From NCBI GenBank assembly GCA_021323695.1, contig JAJPKN010000056.1:1-51763 (forward strand): 51,763 nt of DNA. The letters run 5' to 3'. Origin of the DNA: Actinomycetota bacterium. GTDB lineage: Bacteria > Actinomycetota > Acidimicrobiia > Acidimicrobiales > Palsa-688. Below the pieces are notes generated by a model. That model was given only the letters and a program-made list of their open reading frames with translations. It searched no databases and was not told the DNA's origin. The translations under genes and the position numbers were made by a program. This document shows, one piece after another, positions 24,644 to 32,778 of this stretch (positions are counted from its first letter, which is position 1; each line of letters opens with the position of its first letter).

Positions 24644-25222
24644 ATGGCTACTCAAGCTGACCAGCGCCAGCCAGCTACGGCGGACGGTTTCCACGGCCCG
24701 CAGGTCTGCAACATCATCGGTATCACCTACCGCCAGCTGGACTACTGGGCCCGCACCGACCTGCTGCGGCCCTCGATCACCGATGCCAGGGGCAGCGGCA
24801 GCCAGCGGGTGTACTCCTACACCGACCTGTTGCAGCTGAAGGTGATCAAGCGGTTGCTGGACGCGGGCGTGTCGCTGCGCTCGGCCCGCAAGGCCATCGA
24901 CTGCCTGCGGGCGTCGGGGGATGTGGCCAGCGCCAGCTTGGTGATCGGCGGGGACGGCGGCAGCGTGCTGGCCCGCACCGGCGAGGAGCTGTTCGACCTG
25001 CTCAAAGGCGGCCAGGGGGTGCTCAACATCGTAGTCGGCATGGACAAGATCGTCTCCGAGGTAGACGCCGCCATAACCGAGCTCAGTGCCGGCCGGCCAG
25101 CCCCGGCCGGCGCGGCGGAGCCAGCCCCGGCGGGCCGGGTGGGCGACGGCCAGGACGAAGCGGCCGGGGCTGGCGCTGCCCAGCGCCCCGCCCAGGCCGC
25201 CGGGAGCCGCTCCAGCTGGTAG
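24644..25222 (+). CDS. MerR-family regulator, Rv1830 type
   Basis: A protein of 192 residues. The winged helix reads VCNIIGITYRQLDYWARTDL, RVYSYTDLLQLKVIKRLLDA and GVSLRSARKAIDCLRA. The effector part has VLARTGEELFDLLKGGQGVL and a helix with IVSEVDAAITEL; the tail is Ala/Pro-rich. The ATG at 24644 is preferred over 24602 because GAGGAGGGA (24632-24640) stands just before it. It is the second MerR of the conserved gcvH block. Targets are unknown here. The MerR repressor HspR and the FtsR-type protein are relatives but not orthologues. Confidence 0.83.
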   Translation: MATQADQRQPATADGFHGPQVCNIIGITYRQLDYWARTDLLRPSITDARGSGSQRVYSYTDLLQLKVIKRLLDAGVSLRSARKAIDCLRASGDVASASLVIGGDGGSVLARTGEELFDLLKGGQGVLNIVVGMDKIVSEVDAAITELSAGRPAPAGAAEPAPAGRVGDGQDEAAGAGAAQRPAQAAGSRSSW

Positions 25223-25353
25223 GCGGGTGCACCAGCCCGGCAGCCGGCCGAAGGCGGGCTGCGCCGGCCGGGGGGCCGCGGGCGGGCCAGTGCCCGGTTG
25301 GCGGCCGGGGGCCGAGGGAGCCGGCCACGGCCACGATGTAGGGTGGGCAACCG

Positions 25354-26553
25354 GTGAGCGCGGGCCGGGCCAAGCTGACGGGAAGAGCCGAGGGCCATGG
25401 CGGTGGCGCCCATGGCCCGCTGGCTGGCCTGCGCCGTAGCCCCCTCGATGGCCGGCACCGGGCCCTGGGTGCCCGCATGGTGGCTTTTGGCGGCTGGGAG
25501 ATGCCGCTCGAGTACGGGCCTGGGACGGTGGCCGAGCACCTGGCCTGCCGGCACCACTGCGTGGTCTTCGACGTGAGCCACCTGGGCACCGTGCGGGTGG
25601 TAGGCGAGGGGGCGTACCAGGTGCTGCAGCACGCCCTCAGCAATGACCTGGCCAAGATCGGCCCCGGGCGGGCCCAGTACACGCACCTGCTCGACGACGA
25701 TGGCTCTGTGGCCGACGACCTGATCGTGTGGTGGGTGGCCGAGGAGCGTTTCGACGTCATGCCCAACGCCTCCAACACTTCCCGGGCCCTGGCGGCCCTG
25801 GGCGGCCGCGACGTGACCGCTGAGCGGGCCGTGCTCGCCGTACAGGGCCCTGAGGCCCGGGCGGTGGTGGCCAAGGTGTGCCCCCCGGCAGCTGAGGTGC
25901 CCCGCTTTAGCGTGAGGGTGGTCGACTGGGGCGGCACCCAGGTGGTCGTGGCCGGCACCGGCTACACCGGCGAGGACGGCTTGGAGCTGGCGGTGCCGGT
26001 AGCGGGCCCGGGCCGGGGGGGCGCCCCAGCCCCGACTGCCGGAGCCGCGAGCCGCCCGGCCGAGGGGGCGGGCGGCCCGGCAGCCGAGCTGTGGGACGCC
26101 CTCTTGGGGGCGGGAGCGCTCCCCGCCGGCCTGGGTGCACGCGACACCCTGCGGCTGGAAGCGGGCCTGCCCTTGCACGGCCACGAGCTGGGGCCAGGCA
26201 TCACGCCTCTGGAAGCGGGGCTGTCGTGGGTGGTGGCCTGGGACAAGCCCGGCGGGTTCCGGGGCCGCGACGCCCTGGTTGCCCGCCGACATGCCCGGGA
26301 GCAGGCACCGGGCCGGGCCCTTAGGGGCATCGTCGGCGAGGGCCGCCAACCGTTGCGCTCGGGGTACCCGGTGCTGGTAGGGGGGACGGCCATCGGCGAG
26401 CTCACCAGCGGCAACTTCTCGCCGGTGCTGGGCCGGGGCATCGGCATGGCCTTCGTTCCCGCCGACGTGGCCCCGGGGACGGCGGTGCAGGTCGAGGCCC
26501 GGGGCAGGCGCCTGGCCGGCCGGGTCGTGAAGCTGCCCTTCGTGAAGCGCTAG
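25354..26553 (+). CDS. gcvT: Glycine cleavage system T protein (aminomethyltransferase)
   Basis: A 399-residue folate-dependent enzyme releasing ammonia and passing the one-carbon unit from H protein to tetrahydrofolate. Markers are LGARMVAFGGWEMPLEYG, VFDVSHLGTVRV, NDLAKIGPGRAQYTHLL, AGTGYTGEDGLELAVP, and GLPLHGHELGPGITPLEAGL. A Gly/Ala/Pro insert of about 25 residues interrupts the middle (near 220-245), where most homologues have a short loop. The GTG start leaves about 28 unconserved residues before the first motif, so the true start could be further in. It is followed two bases later by gcvPA. No glycine riboswitch is seen in 25223-25353. Confidence 0.94.
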   Translation: MSAGRAKLTGRAEGHGGGAHGPLAGLRRSPLDGRHRALGARMVAFGGWEMPLEYGPGTVAEHLACRHHCVVFDVSHLGTVRVVGEGAYQVLQHALSNDLAKIGPGRAQYTHLLDDDGSVADDLIVWWVAEERFDVMPNASNTSRALAALGGRDVTAERAVLAVQGPEARAVVAKVCPPAAEVPRFSVRVVDWGGTQVVVAGTGYTGEDGLELAVPVAGPGRGGAPAPTAGAASRPAEGAGGPAAELWDALLGAGALPAGLGARDTLRLEAGLPLHGHELGPGITPLEAGLSWVVAWDKPGGFRGRDALVARRHAREQAPGRALRGIVGEGRQPLRSGYPVLVGGTAIGELTSGNFSPVLGRGIGMAFVPADVAPGTAVQVEARGRRLAGRVVKLPFVKR

Positions 26554-26555
26554 CC

Positions 26556-27896
26556 ATGGCCAGCTACGTCCCCCACACCGACCAGGACCTGGCCCGGATG
26601 CTGTCGGACCTGGGCCTGGCCGACCTCGACCAGCTGTTCGCCAGCGTGCCCGCCGCCCTGCGCCTGGCCGGGGGCCTGGACCTGCCGCCAGGGCGGCCCG
26701 AGCCGGACGTGGCGGCGGAGATGGCCCGGCTGGCAGGGCGCAACCGGGCGGCCGAGGAGCTGGTCTGTTTCGCCGGCGGCGGGGCCTACGACCACGACGT
26801 GCCGGCGGTCACCCGGGCCTTGGCCGCCCGCTCCGAGTTCGTGACTGCCTACACCCCCTACCAGCCAGAGGTAGCTCAGGGCGTGCTGCAGGCCCTGTTC
26901 GAGTACCAGACCCTGGTGTCCCGGTTGGCCGGCCTGCCGGTGGCCAACGCCTCGTTGTACGACGGGGCCACCGCCACCGTGGAGGCCGTCAACCTGGCCA
27001 CCGCCGCCACCGGGCGCAAGGCTGCCTGGGTGAGCGAGGGCGTCAACCCCCGCTGGCGGGAGGTGCTGGCCACCTTGACCGCCGGCAACGGGACGCAGCT
27101 GGTCGAGGTGCCCCTGCGGGACGGCCGGACGGACTGGGCGGCACTGGGGCCCGGGCCGGACGGGCCGCCCCCGGGTGCCTTGGTGGTGGCTTCGCCCAAC
27201 TACCTGGGGTGCATCGACCCGCTGGGGCCGGCGCGCGCCGCCGCCGACGCCGCCGGCGCCCTGCTCATAGTGGCGTTCGACCCGGTGGCAGCCGGCCTGC
27301 TGCGCACACCGGGGGAACAGGGGGCAGACGTGGCGGTGGCCGAGGGCCAGCCGCTGGGCACCCCGCTGAGCTTCGGCGGCCCCTACCTGGGCATGTTCGC
27401 CGTGGCCCAGGCGCACGTGCGGCGCCTGCCCGGCCGGTTGGTGGGCCGGGGCCACGACATCGAGGGCCGCACCGCCTACGTGAGCACCCTGCGGGCCCGG
27501 GAACAGGACATCCGCCGGGAAAAAGCGTCGTCCAACATCTGCACCAACCAGACCCTGGTTGCCATTGCGGCCATGGTCCAGCTCGCCTGGTTGGGGACGG
27601 CCGGGCTGCGGGAGCTGGCCCTGCGCTGCGCCCGTGGCACCCGTTATGCCCGGGAGAGCCTCCTCGGGCTGCCCTCGGTGCGCCCGCTGGTGAGCGCCCC
27701 GGTGGTCCGGGAGTTCGCCTTGGAGCTGCCCCGGGCGCCCGAGGTGGTCGTCGAGCGCATGGCTGAAGAGGGGTTCCTGGCTGGGCTGCCGGTGTCGACC
27801 GAGGGGCGGGAGGGGTTGCTGGTGGCGGTCACCGAGAAGCGGTCCCGGGCCGAGGTCGACGCCTATGTCCAGGCCATGGAAAAGGTGCTGGCATGA
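26556..27896 (+). CDS. gcvPA: Glycine dehydrogenase (decarboxylating) subunit 1
   Basis: This 446-residue protein is the N-terminal half of the two-subunit P protein. Features: the YVPHTDQDLARMLSDLGL start, FAGGGAYDHDVPAV, YTPYQPEVAQGVLQALFEYQ, ANASLYDGATA, and GGPYLGMFA. With subunit 2 it decarboxylates glycine and loads the aminomethyl group onto GcvH. It starts two bases after gcvT and overlaps gcvPB by four bases (ATGA), so the three are one translational unit. Confidence 0.95.
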   Translation: MASYVPHTDQDLARMLSDLGLADLDQLFASVPAALRLAGGLDLPPGRPEPDVAAEMARLAGRNRAAEELVCFAGGGAYDHDVPAVTRALAARSEFVTAYTPYQPEVAQGVLQALFEYQTLVSRLAGLPVANASLYDGATATVEAVNLATAATGRKAAWVSEGVNPRWREVLATLTAGNGTQLVEVPLRDGRTDWAALGPGPDGPPPGALVVASPNYLGCIDPLGPARAAADAAGALLIVAFDPVAAGLLRTPGEQGADVAVAEGQPLGTPLSFGGPYLGMFAVAQAHVRRLPGRLVGRGHDIEGRTAYVSTLRAREQDIRREKASSNICTNQTLVAIAAMVQLAWLGTAGLRELALRCARGTRYARESLLGLPSVRPLVSAPVVREFALELPRAPEVVVERMAEEGFLAGLPVSTEGREGLLVAVTEKRSRAEVDAYVQAMEKVLA

Positions 27897-29407
27897 GCGC
27901 GCCCGGAGGGCGGGCCGCGTCCAGCCCGTTGCTCGGGCGGGCCGCCGAGCCGACCATCTTCGACCTGTCGGTGCCCGGGCGGCGGGCGGCGTCGTTCCGC
28001 ACCACCGGGATGCCCGAGTGGCCGGCCGAGCAGCTCGTGCCGGCCAGTGAGCTGCGGCCCGAGCCGGTGCCCCTGGCGGAGGTCTCCGAGCGCGACCTGG
28101 TGGCCCACATGACCCGCCTCAGCCACCGCCAGTACTCGGTCGACCTGGGCGCCTACCCCCTTGGGTCTTGCACCATGAAGTACAACCCCAAGGTCTGCGA
28201 CGAGGCTGCCGCCTTGCCCGGCTTGCTGGCCGTGCACCCGGCCACCCCGCCGGCCTACGCCCAGGGCTGGCTCGAGCTGATGTGGTCCCTGGCCCATGCC
28301 CTCTGCCGGGTGACGGCCATGGACGCGGCCAGCCTGCAACCCCCGGCCGGGGCGGCGGGCGAGCTCACCGGGTTGCTGCTCATGCGGGCCTACCACCGGG
28401 GCAACGGGCGCTCCCCCCACAAGGTCCTGATCCCGGACTCGGCTCACGGCACCAACCCGGCCTCGGTCACCTTGGCTGGCTACCAGGCGGTGAGCGTGCC
28501 GTCGGGGCCGCAAGGGGTCGTCGAGCTGGGCACGCTGCGCCGCTACCTGGACGACGACGTGGCCGGCATGATGCTAACCAACCCCAACACCCTGGGCCTG
28601 TTCGAGACCGAGGTGGCCTCGCTGGCCGAGGCGGTCCACGGCTGCGGTGGGCTCATGTACTACGACGGTGCCAACCTGAACGCCATCTTGGGCGTGGCCC
28701 GGCCGGGGGACATGGGCTTCGACATCGTGCACATGAACCTCCACAAGACCTTCGCCGTGCCCCATGGGGGCGGCGGCCCCGGGGCAGGGCCGGTGGCGGT
28801 CACCCGGGCGTTGGCCCCGCTGCTGCCCGGGCCCGTCCCTGCCCGCCTGGAGGACGGCAGCTTCACCTGGCTGGTGCCGGAGCGCTCCATCGGCCGGGCC
28901 CACGGCTGGCACGGCAACGCCCTCGCCTTGGCCCGGGCCTGGGCCTACATCCTGGCCAACGGGGCCGACGGCCTGAAGCGGGTCTCGGAGGTGGCCGTGC
29001 TCAACGCCAACTGGCTGCTGTCCCGGCTGCGGGGGGTGTACACGGTGCCCTTCGACCGTCCCCCCATGCACGAGGTCGTGGTCTCGGCCCGGGGCGCGGG
29101 TGGCGACGCCCGCCCCGGCCGCCACGGGGCCGGCTTGCGGGCGGTGGACGTCGCCAAGCGCCTGCTGGAGGAAGGCTTCCATTCACCCACGGTGTACTTC
29201 CCCCTGATCGTGCCCGAGGCGCTCATGATCGAGCCGACCGAGACCGAGAGCCCCGAGACGGTGGCCGCCCTGGCCGACGCCCTGGTGGCCATAGCCCGGC
29301 AAGGCCCGGGCCCCGCCGCCGGCGCCGCCCCCCGTACCACGCCCATAGGGCGGGTGGACGAGGCCGGTGCCGCCCGCTCGCTGGTCGCCACCTGGGACCA
29401 GGGCTGA
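27893..29407 (+). CDS. gcvPB: Glycine dehydrogenase (decarboxylating) subunit 2
   Basis: A 504-residue PLP enzyme, the C-terminal half of P protein. The motifs LGSCTMKYNPK, QPPAGAAGELTGLLLMRAYH and IPDSAHGTNPAS, and the PLP-binding Lys in MNLHKTFAVPHGGGGPG, are intact. YFPLIVPEALMIEPTETES is the usual C-terminal block. Its ATG overlaps the gcvPA stop. The L protein (dihydrolipoyl dehydrogenase) is not in the window. A hairpin directly after the stop probably ends the operon. Confidence 0.96.
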   Translation: MSAPGGRAASSPLLGRAAEPTIFDLSVPGRRAASFRTTGMPEWPAEQLVPASELRPEPVPLAEVSERDLVAHMTRLSHRQYSVDLGAYPLGSCTMKYNPKVCDEAAALPGLLAVHPATPPAYAQGWLELMWSLAHALCRVTAMDAASLQPPAGAAGELTGLLLMRAYHRGNGRSPHKVLIPDSAHGTNPASVTLAGYQAVSVPSGPQGVVELGTLRRYLDDDVAGMMLTNPNTLGLFETEVASLAEAVHGCGGLMYYDGANLNAILGVARPGDMGFDIVHMNLHKTFAVPHGGGGPGAGPVAVTRALAPLLPGPVPARLEDGSFTWLVPERSIGRAHGWHGNALALARAWAYILANGADGLKRVSEVAVLNANWLLSRLRGVYTVPFDRPPMHEVVVSARGAGGDARPGRHGAGLRAVDVAKRLLEEGFHSPTVYFPLIVPEALMIEPTETESPETVAALADALVAIARQGPGPAAGAAPRTTPIGRVDEAGAARSLVATWDQG

Positions 29408-29426
29408 GCCGGGCTCCGCCCCGGCT
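29407..29426 (+). terminator. Hairpin at the end of the gcv operon
   Basis: AGCCGGG (29407-29413) pairs perfectly with CCCGGCT (29420-29426) over a six-base loop, starting at the last base of the gcvPB stop. A second GC-rich imperfect hairpin lies at about 29432-29464. The gap separates convergent genes, so the pair may serve both strands. Confidence 0.5.
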
Positions 29427-29485
29427 GGCACGGCGCCCCGCGGCCGATGCTTGGGGGCGGCGCCCCAGGGACCAGGGCGCGCCCG

Positions 29486-30745
29486 TCAGCCCAGCGTGAA
29501 GCGAAGGTTCATCGGCACCGCGGCGGTCGCCCCCGGGACGCTGAGCGCCGTGCCGTCAACCAGCACCGACACGGCCGGCGGGTTGCCCAGGCGGACCCAG
29601 GCCGGCCCGGTGACCTTGGCCGACTGGCCGGCGATCAGGGTCTCCTCGGTCACGATGCTGCCCTGGGGGCTGCCGACCCGGACCTCCACCCAGCAACGTC
29701 CCGAGGCCTTGACCACTATGGAGGCGGTGGGGGAGCGCAACTGGTAGGTGACCGTCCCCTGGGAGGCAGACAGGAACACTGCCGGCTTGGGGGGTGGGAG
29801 GGTGGTGCTGACGGTCGTGGTGGCATGACGAGGGGCGGGGGTGGTCGAGGGGGCCGGGGCGACCGCCACCGGGTGCAGCGGGTGCAGCGGTTGGCGGCCG
29901 TGGCCCCAGCTCCCGGCCACGGCTAGGCCGATGGCAGCCAGGCCGGCGGCCACCGCCGCCGCGGCCAGGGCGCGAGCGACCTTGGCCTTGCGGCCTGTGG
30001 GCGAAGGGCCCGCCGCTTCCCCGCCACCCGGGCCAGGGGGGGCCACCGCCACCGGTTGGGTGGGCCCCGGCGCTGCCGGGCGGGGGTGGTCAGGCTGCTC
30101 GGCCCGCTCTCGGCGCTCAGGCCGCCCTGGACGTTCACCCCGGCCTTGGCGCCTGGCCCGGCGTTCGAGGCCGCGGCCCCGCCGCCGGCTGGGCAGTGGC
30201 TCCTCGGCCAGGGGGGAGAAATCGTCGAAGTAGTAGACCTGGGGTTGCACCATGGGCAGGGGCCGGGTAGCCCCCTCGTCCTCGCCGGGGAGCGCAGGCA
30301 GCTCGGAGGGGCCGGTGGGCTGGCCGGGTGGGCGGCGCACCGGTGGGGGCGGGGCGGTCCGCACCAGCCGGGTGGTGGGGTCGCGCAGCAGCGAGCTGGC
30401 GGTGGCGCCCGCCTCCATGGCGGCCGCGGAAGGTCCCAGGCGGGAAGGCCGCCGCAACGGGGAGGGACGCCCAGGGCCCATGCCGGCCAGCGCCCGGGGC
30501 GGGGGCAGCACGAGGGGGCCGTCGGTGCCTGCGGGTGCCCCCGGGCCGACCAGGCGCACATGGGCCTGGCGCCCGGGGTTGGCCCCGGGCTCGTCGGGCT
30601 CGGAGTGCTGGGTTATCCCGGCCAAGGCATCGAGCGCGTGGCGGTGGCGCTCGACGGCCCGGGACCGGGACCACAGCTGCCGGCCGAAGTGCACTGCCAG
30701 CGCCAAGACACAGCCAGCCGCCACGACTATGAGAAGCGGTGTCAT
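29486..30745 (-). CDS. Two-helix membrane protein with RodZ-C-like (DUF4115) domain
   Basis: A 419-residue protein. There is an N-terminal helix (TPLLIVVAAGCVLALAVHFG), then a long Pro/Arg-rich cytoplasmic stretch, a second helix near 265-290 (ALAAAAVAAGLAAIGLAVAG), a Thr/Pro linker, and a C-terminal beta domain (about 325-419). The last part has CWVEVRVGSPQGSIVTEETL and GQSAKVTGPAWVRLGNPPAV, like the RodZ C-terminal domain DUF4115. The helix-turn-helix of true RodZ is missing, so a role in cell-shape machinery is only possible. GGAG six bases before the ATG supports the start. It converges on gcvPB and is divergent from the PlsY-like gene. Confidence 0.65.
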   Translation of the reverse strand: MTPLLIVVAAGCVLALAVHFGRQLWSRSRAVERHRHALDALAGITQHSEPDEPGANPGRQAHVRLVGPGAPAGTDGPLVLPPPRALAGMGPGRPSPLRRPSRLGPSAAAMEAGATASSLLRDPTTRLVRTAPPPPVRRPPGQPTGPSELPALPGEDEGATRPLPMVQPQVYYFDDFSPLAEEPLPSRRRGRGLERRARRQGRGERPGRPERRERAEQPDHPRPAAPGPTQPVAVAPPGPGGGEAAGPSPTGRKAKVARALAAAAVAAGLAAIGLAVAGSWGHGRQPLHPLHPVAVAPAPSTTPAPRHATTTVSTTLPPPKPAVFLSASQGTVTYQLRSPTASIVVKASGRCWVEVRVGSPQGSIVTEETLIAGQSAKVTGPAWVRLGNPPAVSVLVDGTALSVPGATAAVPMNLRFTLG

Positions 30746-30961
30746 ATGCGCTCCATATCCCTGGGGACAGGGTACGGCACCGGCCGCCGGTTATGTGGCA
30801 TTAACGCCGAGCCGGTACGGTGAGTTGGCTACGCTCTGGGCGACCCCAAGACCACGCCGGCCTGCCCTGCCCGCGGGCTGCGGCCAGGACCACCTGGCCG
30901 GGGCTGCCCTCAGTGGAGGTAACCCTCAGTGGAGGACAGGGAGAGGAACGAAGGACGCGCC

Positions 30962-31759
30962 GTGCTGGGACCGCTGGCTCACAAGCTCTCGCCCGTGCTC
31001 GCCGTGGTGGGCGGGTTCGGGGCCGGGGCGCTGCCGTTCTCCAACCTGGTGGCCCGCGCCCTGCGGGGAGTGGACCTCCGCCAGGTGGGGACGGGCACGG
31101 TCTCGGGCACCGGGCTGTTCGAGGTGGCAGGGGCGGGTCCCCTCGTGGTCACCGGGCTGTTCGAAGTGGCCAAGGGTGCCGCTGGGGCTGCCCTCGGCCG
31201 CCGGCACGGCCCCGGCGTGGCCGCGCTGGCGGCAGCGGCTGCGGTGGCTGGCCACAACTGGTCCCCGTTGCTCAAAGGAGCGGGGGGCCGGGGCATATCG
31301 CCGGCCCTGGGGGCGCTGCTGGTGGCGGCCCCGGCGGGGACGGGGCTGTTGCTGGCCGGCCTGGTAGCCGGGAAGGCAGCCGGGGAGACGGCGGTTGGCT
31401 GCCTGGTGGCTTACGGCCTGCTGGTGCCTGTCTGCCGGCACTACCACGGGCGGCCGGGCGCGTACGCGGCCGGGGCCGTGCTCGTACCGTTGCTGGCCAA
31501 GCGTCTCATGGGCAACGCCCCTCCCCAAGGCGACCGGGCCCGGGCCTATTTGTGCCGGCTGCTGTTCGACCGGGACACGCTGGCCAAGCCGCCTCGCCTG
31601 CCCGCTTCAGGGGGGCACCGGCCGACCGGCACTGAGGAGGGGCCAGGCGGGGCAGGGCCGGGGCCAGGCGGGGCAGTGCCGGGCCCAGCAGAGCAGGGGC
31701 CAGCAGAGCGAGCCGCCCTGGCGCAGGGCGGCGCCGGGGGCAGGGAGGCGGTCAGCTGA
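30962..31759 (+). CDS. Divergent PlsY-like acyl-phosphate:glycerol-3-phosphate acyltransferase
   Basis: A multi-helix membrane protein of 265 residues from GTG 30962, chosen because AAGGA lies just upstream; GTG 30929 would add 11 residues. The PlsY layout is recognisable: GGFGAGALPFSNLVAR, then GVDLRQVGTGTVSGTGLFEV where PlsY has GSGNxGATN, then AAVAGHNWSPLLKGAGGRGI where PlsY has GHxFPxFLxFxGGKG. The Asn residues of the first loop and the Lys of GGKG are replaced, so enzyme activity is uncertain. The C-terminus (about 200-265) is Gly/Pro/Ala-rich. The next gene, a DegV/FakB-like fatty-acid binder, appears coupled to it. Confidence 0.72.
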   Translation: MLGPLAHKLSPVLAVVGGFGAGALPFSNLVARALRGVDLRQVGTGTVSGTGLFEVAGAGPLVVTGLFEVAKGAAGAALGRRHGPGVAALAAAAAVAGHNWSPLLKGAGGRGISPALGALLVAAPAGTGLLLAGLVAGKAAGETAVGCLVAYGLLVPVCRHYHGRPGAYAAGAVLVPLLAKRLMGNAPPQGDRARAYLCRLLFDRDTLAKPPRLPASGGHRPTGTEEGPGGAGPGPGGAVPGPAEQGPAERAALAQGGAGGREAVS

Positions 31760-32616
31760 GCGTCGGCGTGGTCGCCGACAGCGCCTGTTCGCTGCCTGCG
31801 GCACTGGCGGCCGAATGGGGGGTGAACGTAGTCCCCATGTGGCTCACCATCGGTACCCGCCAGTTCCGGGACGGCGAGCTCAGCCTGTCGGAGGTGGTGG
31901 CCCGCCTCGGAGAGGGCTTGAGCACCTCCGGGCCGGCGCCCGGGGAGCTGGCCGAGGCTGCCCGCCGGGCTGACCAGGGCGACGGGGTGGTCCTGCTCAC
32001 GGTGTCGGCCCGCATGAGCGGGGCCTACGCCTCGGCCCGGTTGGCGGCCGAGCTGGTGGCCGAGGAAGGCCGGGAGGTGGCGGTCGTCGACACCGGCACC
32101 GCCGCCGGTGCCGAGGGGCTGGTGGCCCTGGCTGCCGCCCGAGCCGCCCGAGCCGGCCTGCCCCTGGCCCAAGTGGTGGCCGCCGCCCGGGAGGCAGCCG
32201 GGGCGGCCCGGTTGGTCGCCACCCTGCCCCGCCTCGACCACCTGTCCCGCAGCGGCCGGGTGCCCGGGGCGGCGGCCTGGGGTGCCCGCTGGCTCGGGCT
32301 GTACCCCATGTTCGAGTTCCGGGAGTCGTCGGTGCGTGCCTTGCGGCCGGCCCGAGGGGCCCGGCAGGCCTTGGCCCGCATGGTCACGCTGTGGGCCCGC
32401 AGCGCCGGGCGCTACGGCCAGGGCCAGGCCGCCTTGCATGTCTGTGCCATGCACTCGAGCCAGCCAGCCGCGGCCGAGGAACTGCTGGCCGAGGTGGCCC
32501 GCCGCCTGGGCGCCCCGCCGGCGACCTCGTTTTGTGCTGCGTTCAGCCCGGTGATGGTGGCCCACACCGGCCCCGGGCTGGTCGGGCTAGCCTGGCAGTG
32601 GGACGGGCGGGGCTAG
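31756..32616 (+). CDS. DegV/FakB-family fatty-acid-binding protein
   Basis: A protein of about 286 residues with the DegV fold: VVADSACSLPAALAAEWGVNVVPM, TSGPAPGELAEAA (the TSxPxP loop), VLLTVSARMSGAYASARLAA, and a second lobe with LDHLSRSGRVPGAAAWGARW. The family binds fatty acids for phosphorylation by FakA. The first strand (SVGVVADSA) only exists if translation starts at CTG 31756, which overlaps the PlsY-like stop as CTGA and sits seven bases after AGGGAGG (31742-31748). The conventional choice, GTG 31768, would cut the strand short. No fakA-like kinase gene is in the window. Confidence 0.82.
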   Translation: MSVGVVADSACSLPAALAAEWGVNVVPMWLTIGTRQFRDGELSLSEVVARLGEGLSTSGPAPGELAEAARRADQGDGVVLLTVSARMSGAYASARLAAELVAEEGREVAVVDTGTAAGAEGLVALAAARAARAGLPLAQVVAAAREAAGAARLVATLPRLDHLSRSGRVPGAAAWGARWLGLYPMFEFRESSVRALRPARGARQALARMVTLWARSAGRYGQGQAALHVCAMHSSQPAAAEELLAEVARRLGAPPATSFCAAFSPVMVAHTGPGLVGLAWQWDGRG

Positions 32617-32778
32617 GGGCGGGCACAGGGTGCAGCAATCCCAGAAGTCGCGTCCTCGGGCCCCGGGGCGTGCCGATAACCAAACGGAAGGCCTTGGGCC
32701 GGCACCAGGGTGGTGACCGGGCAGGAGGGCGGTAGCCCGGTGCAAGGACGGCAGGCGAGGTAACGAGGAGGAGGGCGC
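32617..32778 (+). other. Probably structured leader before the CHASE-GGDEF-EAL gene
   Basis: These 162 bases hold no gene but can form several good hairpins. GTGCCG and CGGCAC pair around 32670-32704. CCGGGC and GCCCGG pair around 32719-32742 with a 12-base loop. AGGAGGAGG lies just before the GTG start. Because a c-di-GMP enzyme follows, a c-di-GMP riboswitch was considered, but the conserved GEMM core bases are not matched. It may be an unassigned regulatory RNA or an ordinary GC-rich leader. Confidence 0.35.

Noticed and set aside
32617..32778. GEMM (c-di-GMP-I) riboswitch
   Set aside because: Only a short GCACAGGG-like string matches; the GNRA loop and receptor and the conserved binding bases were not found by eye.
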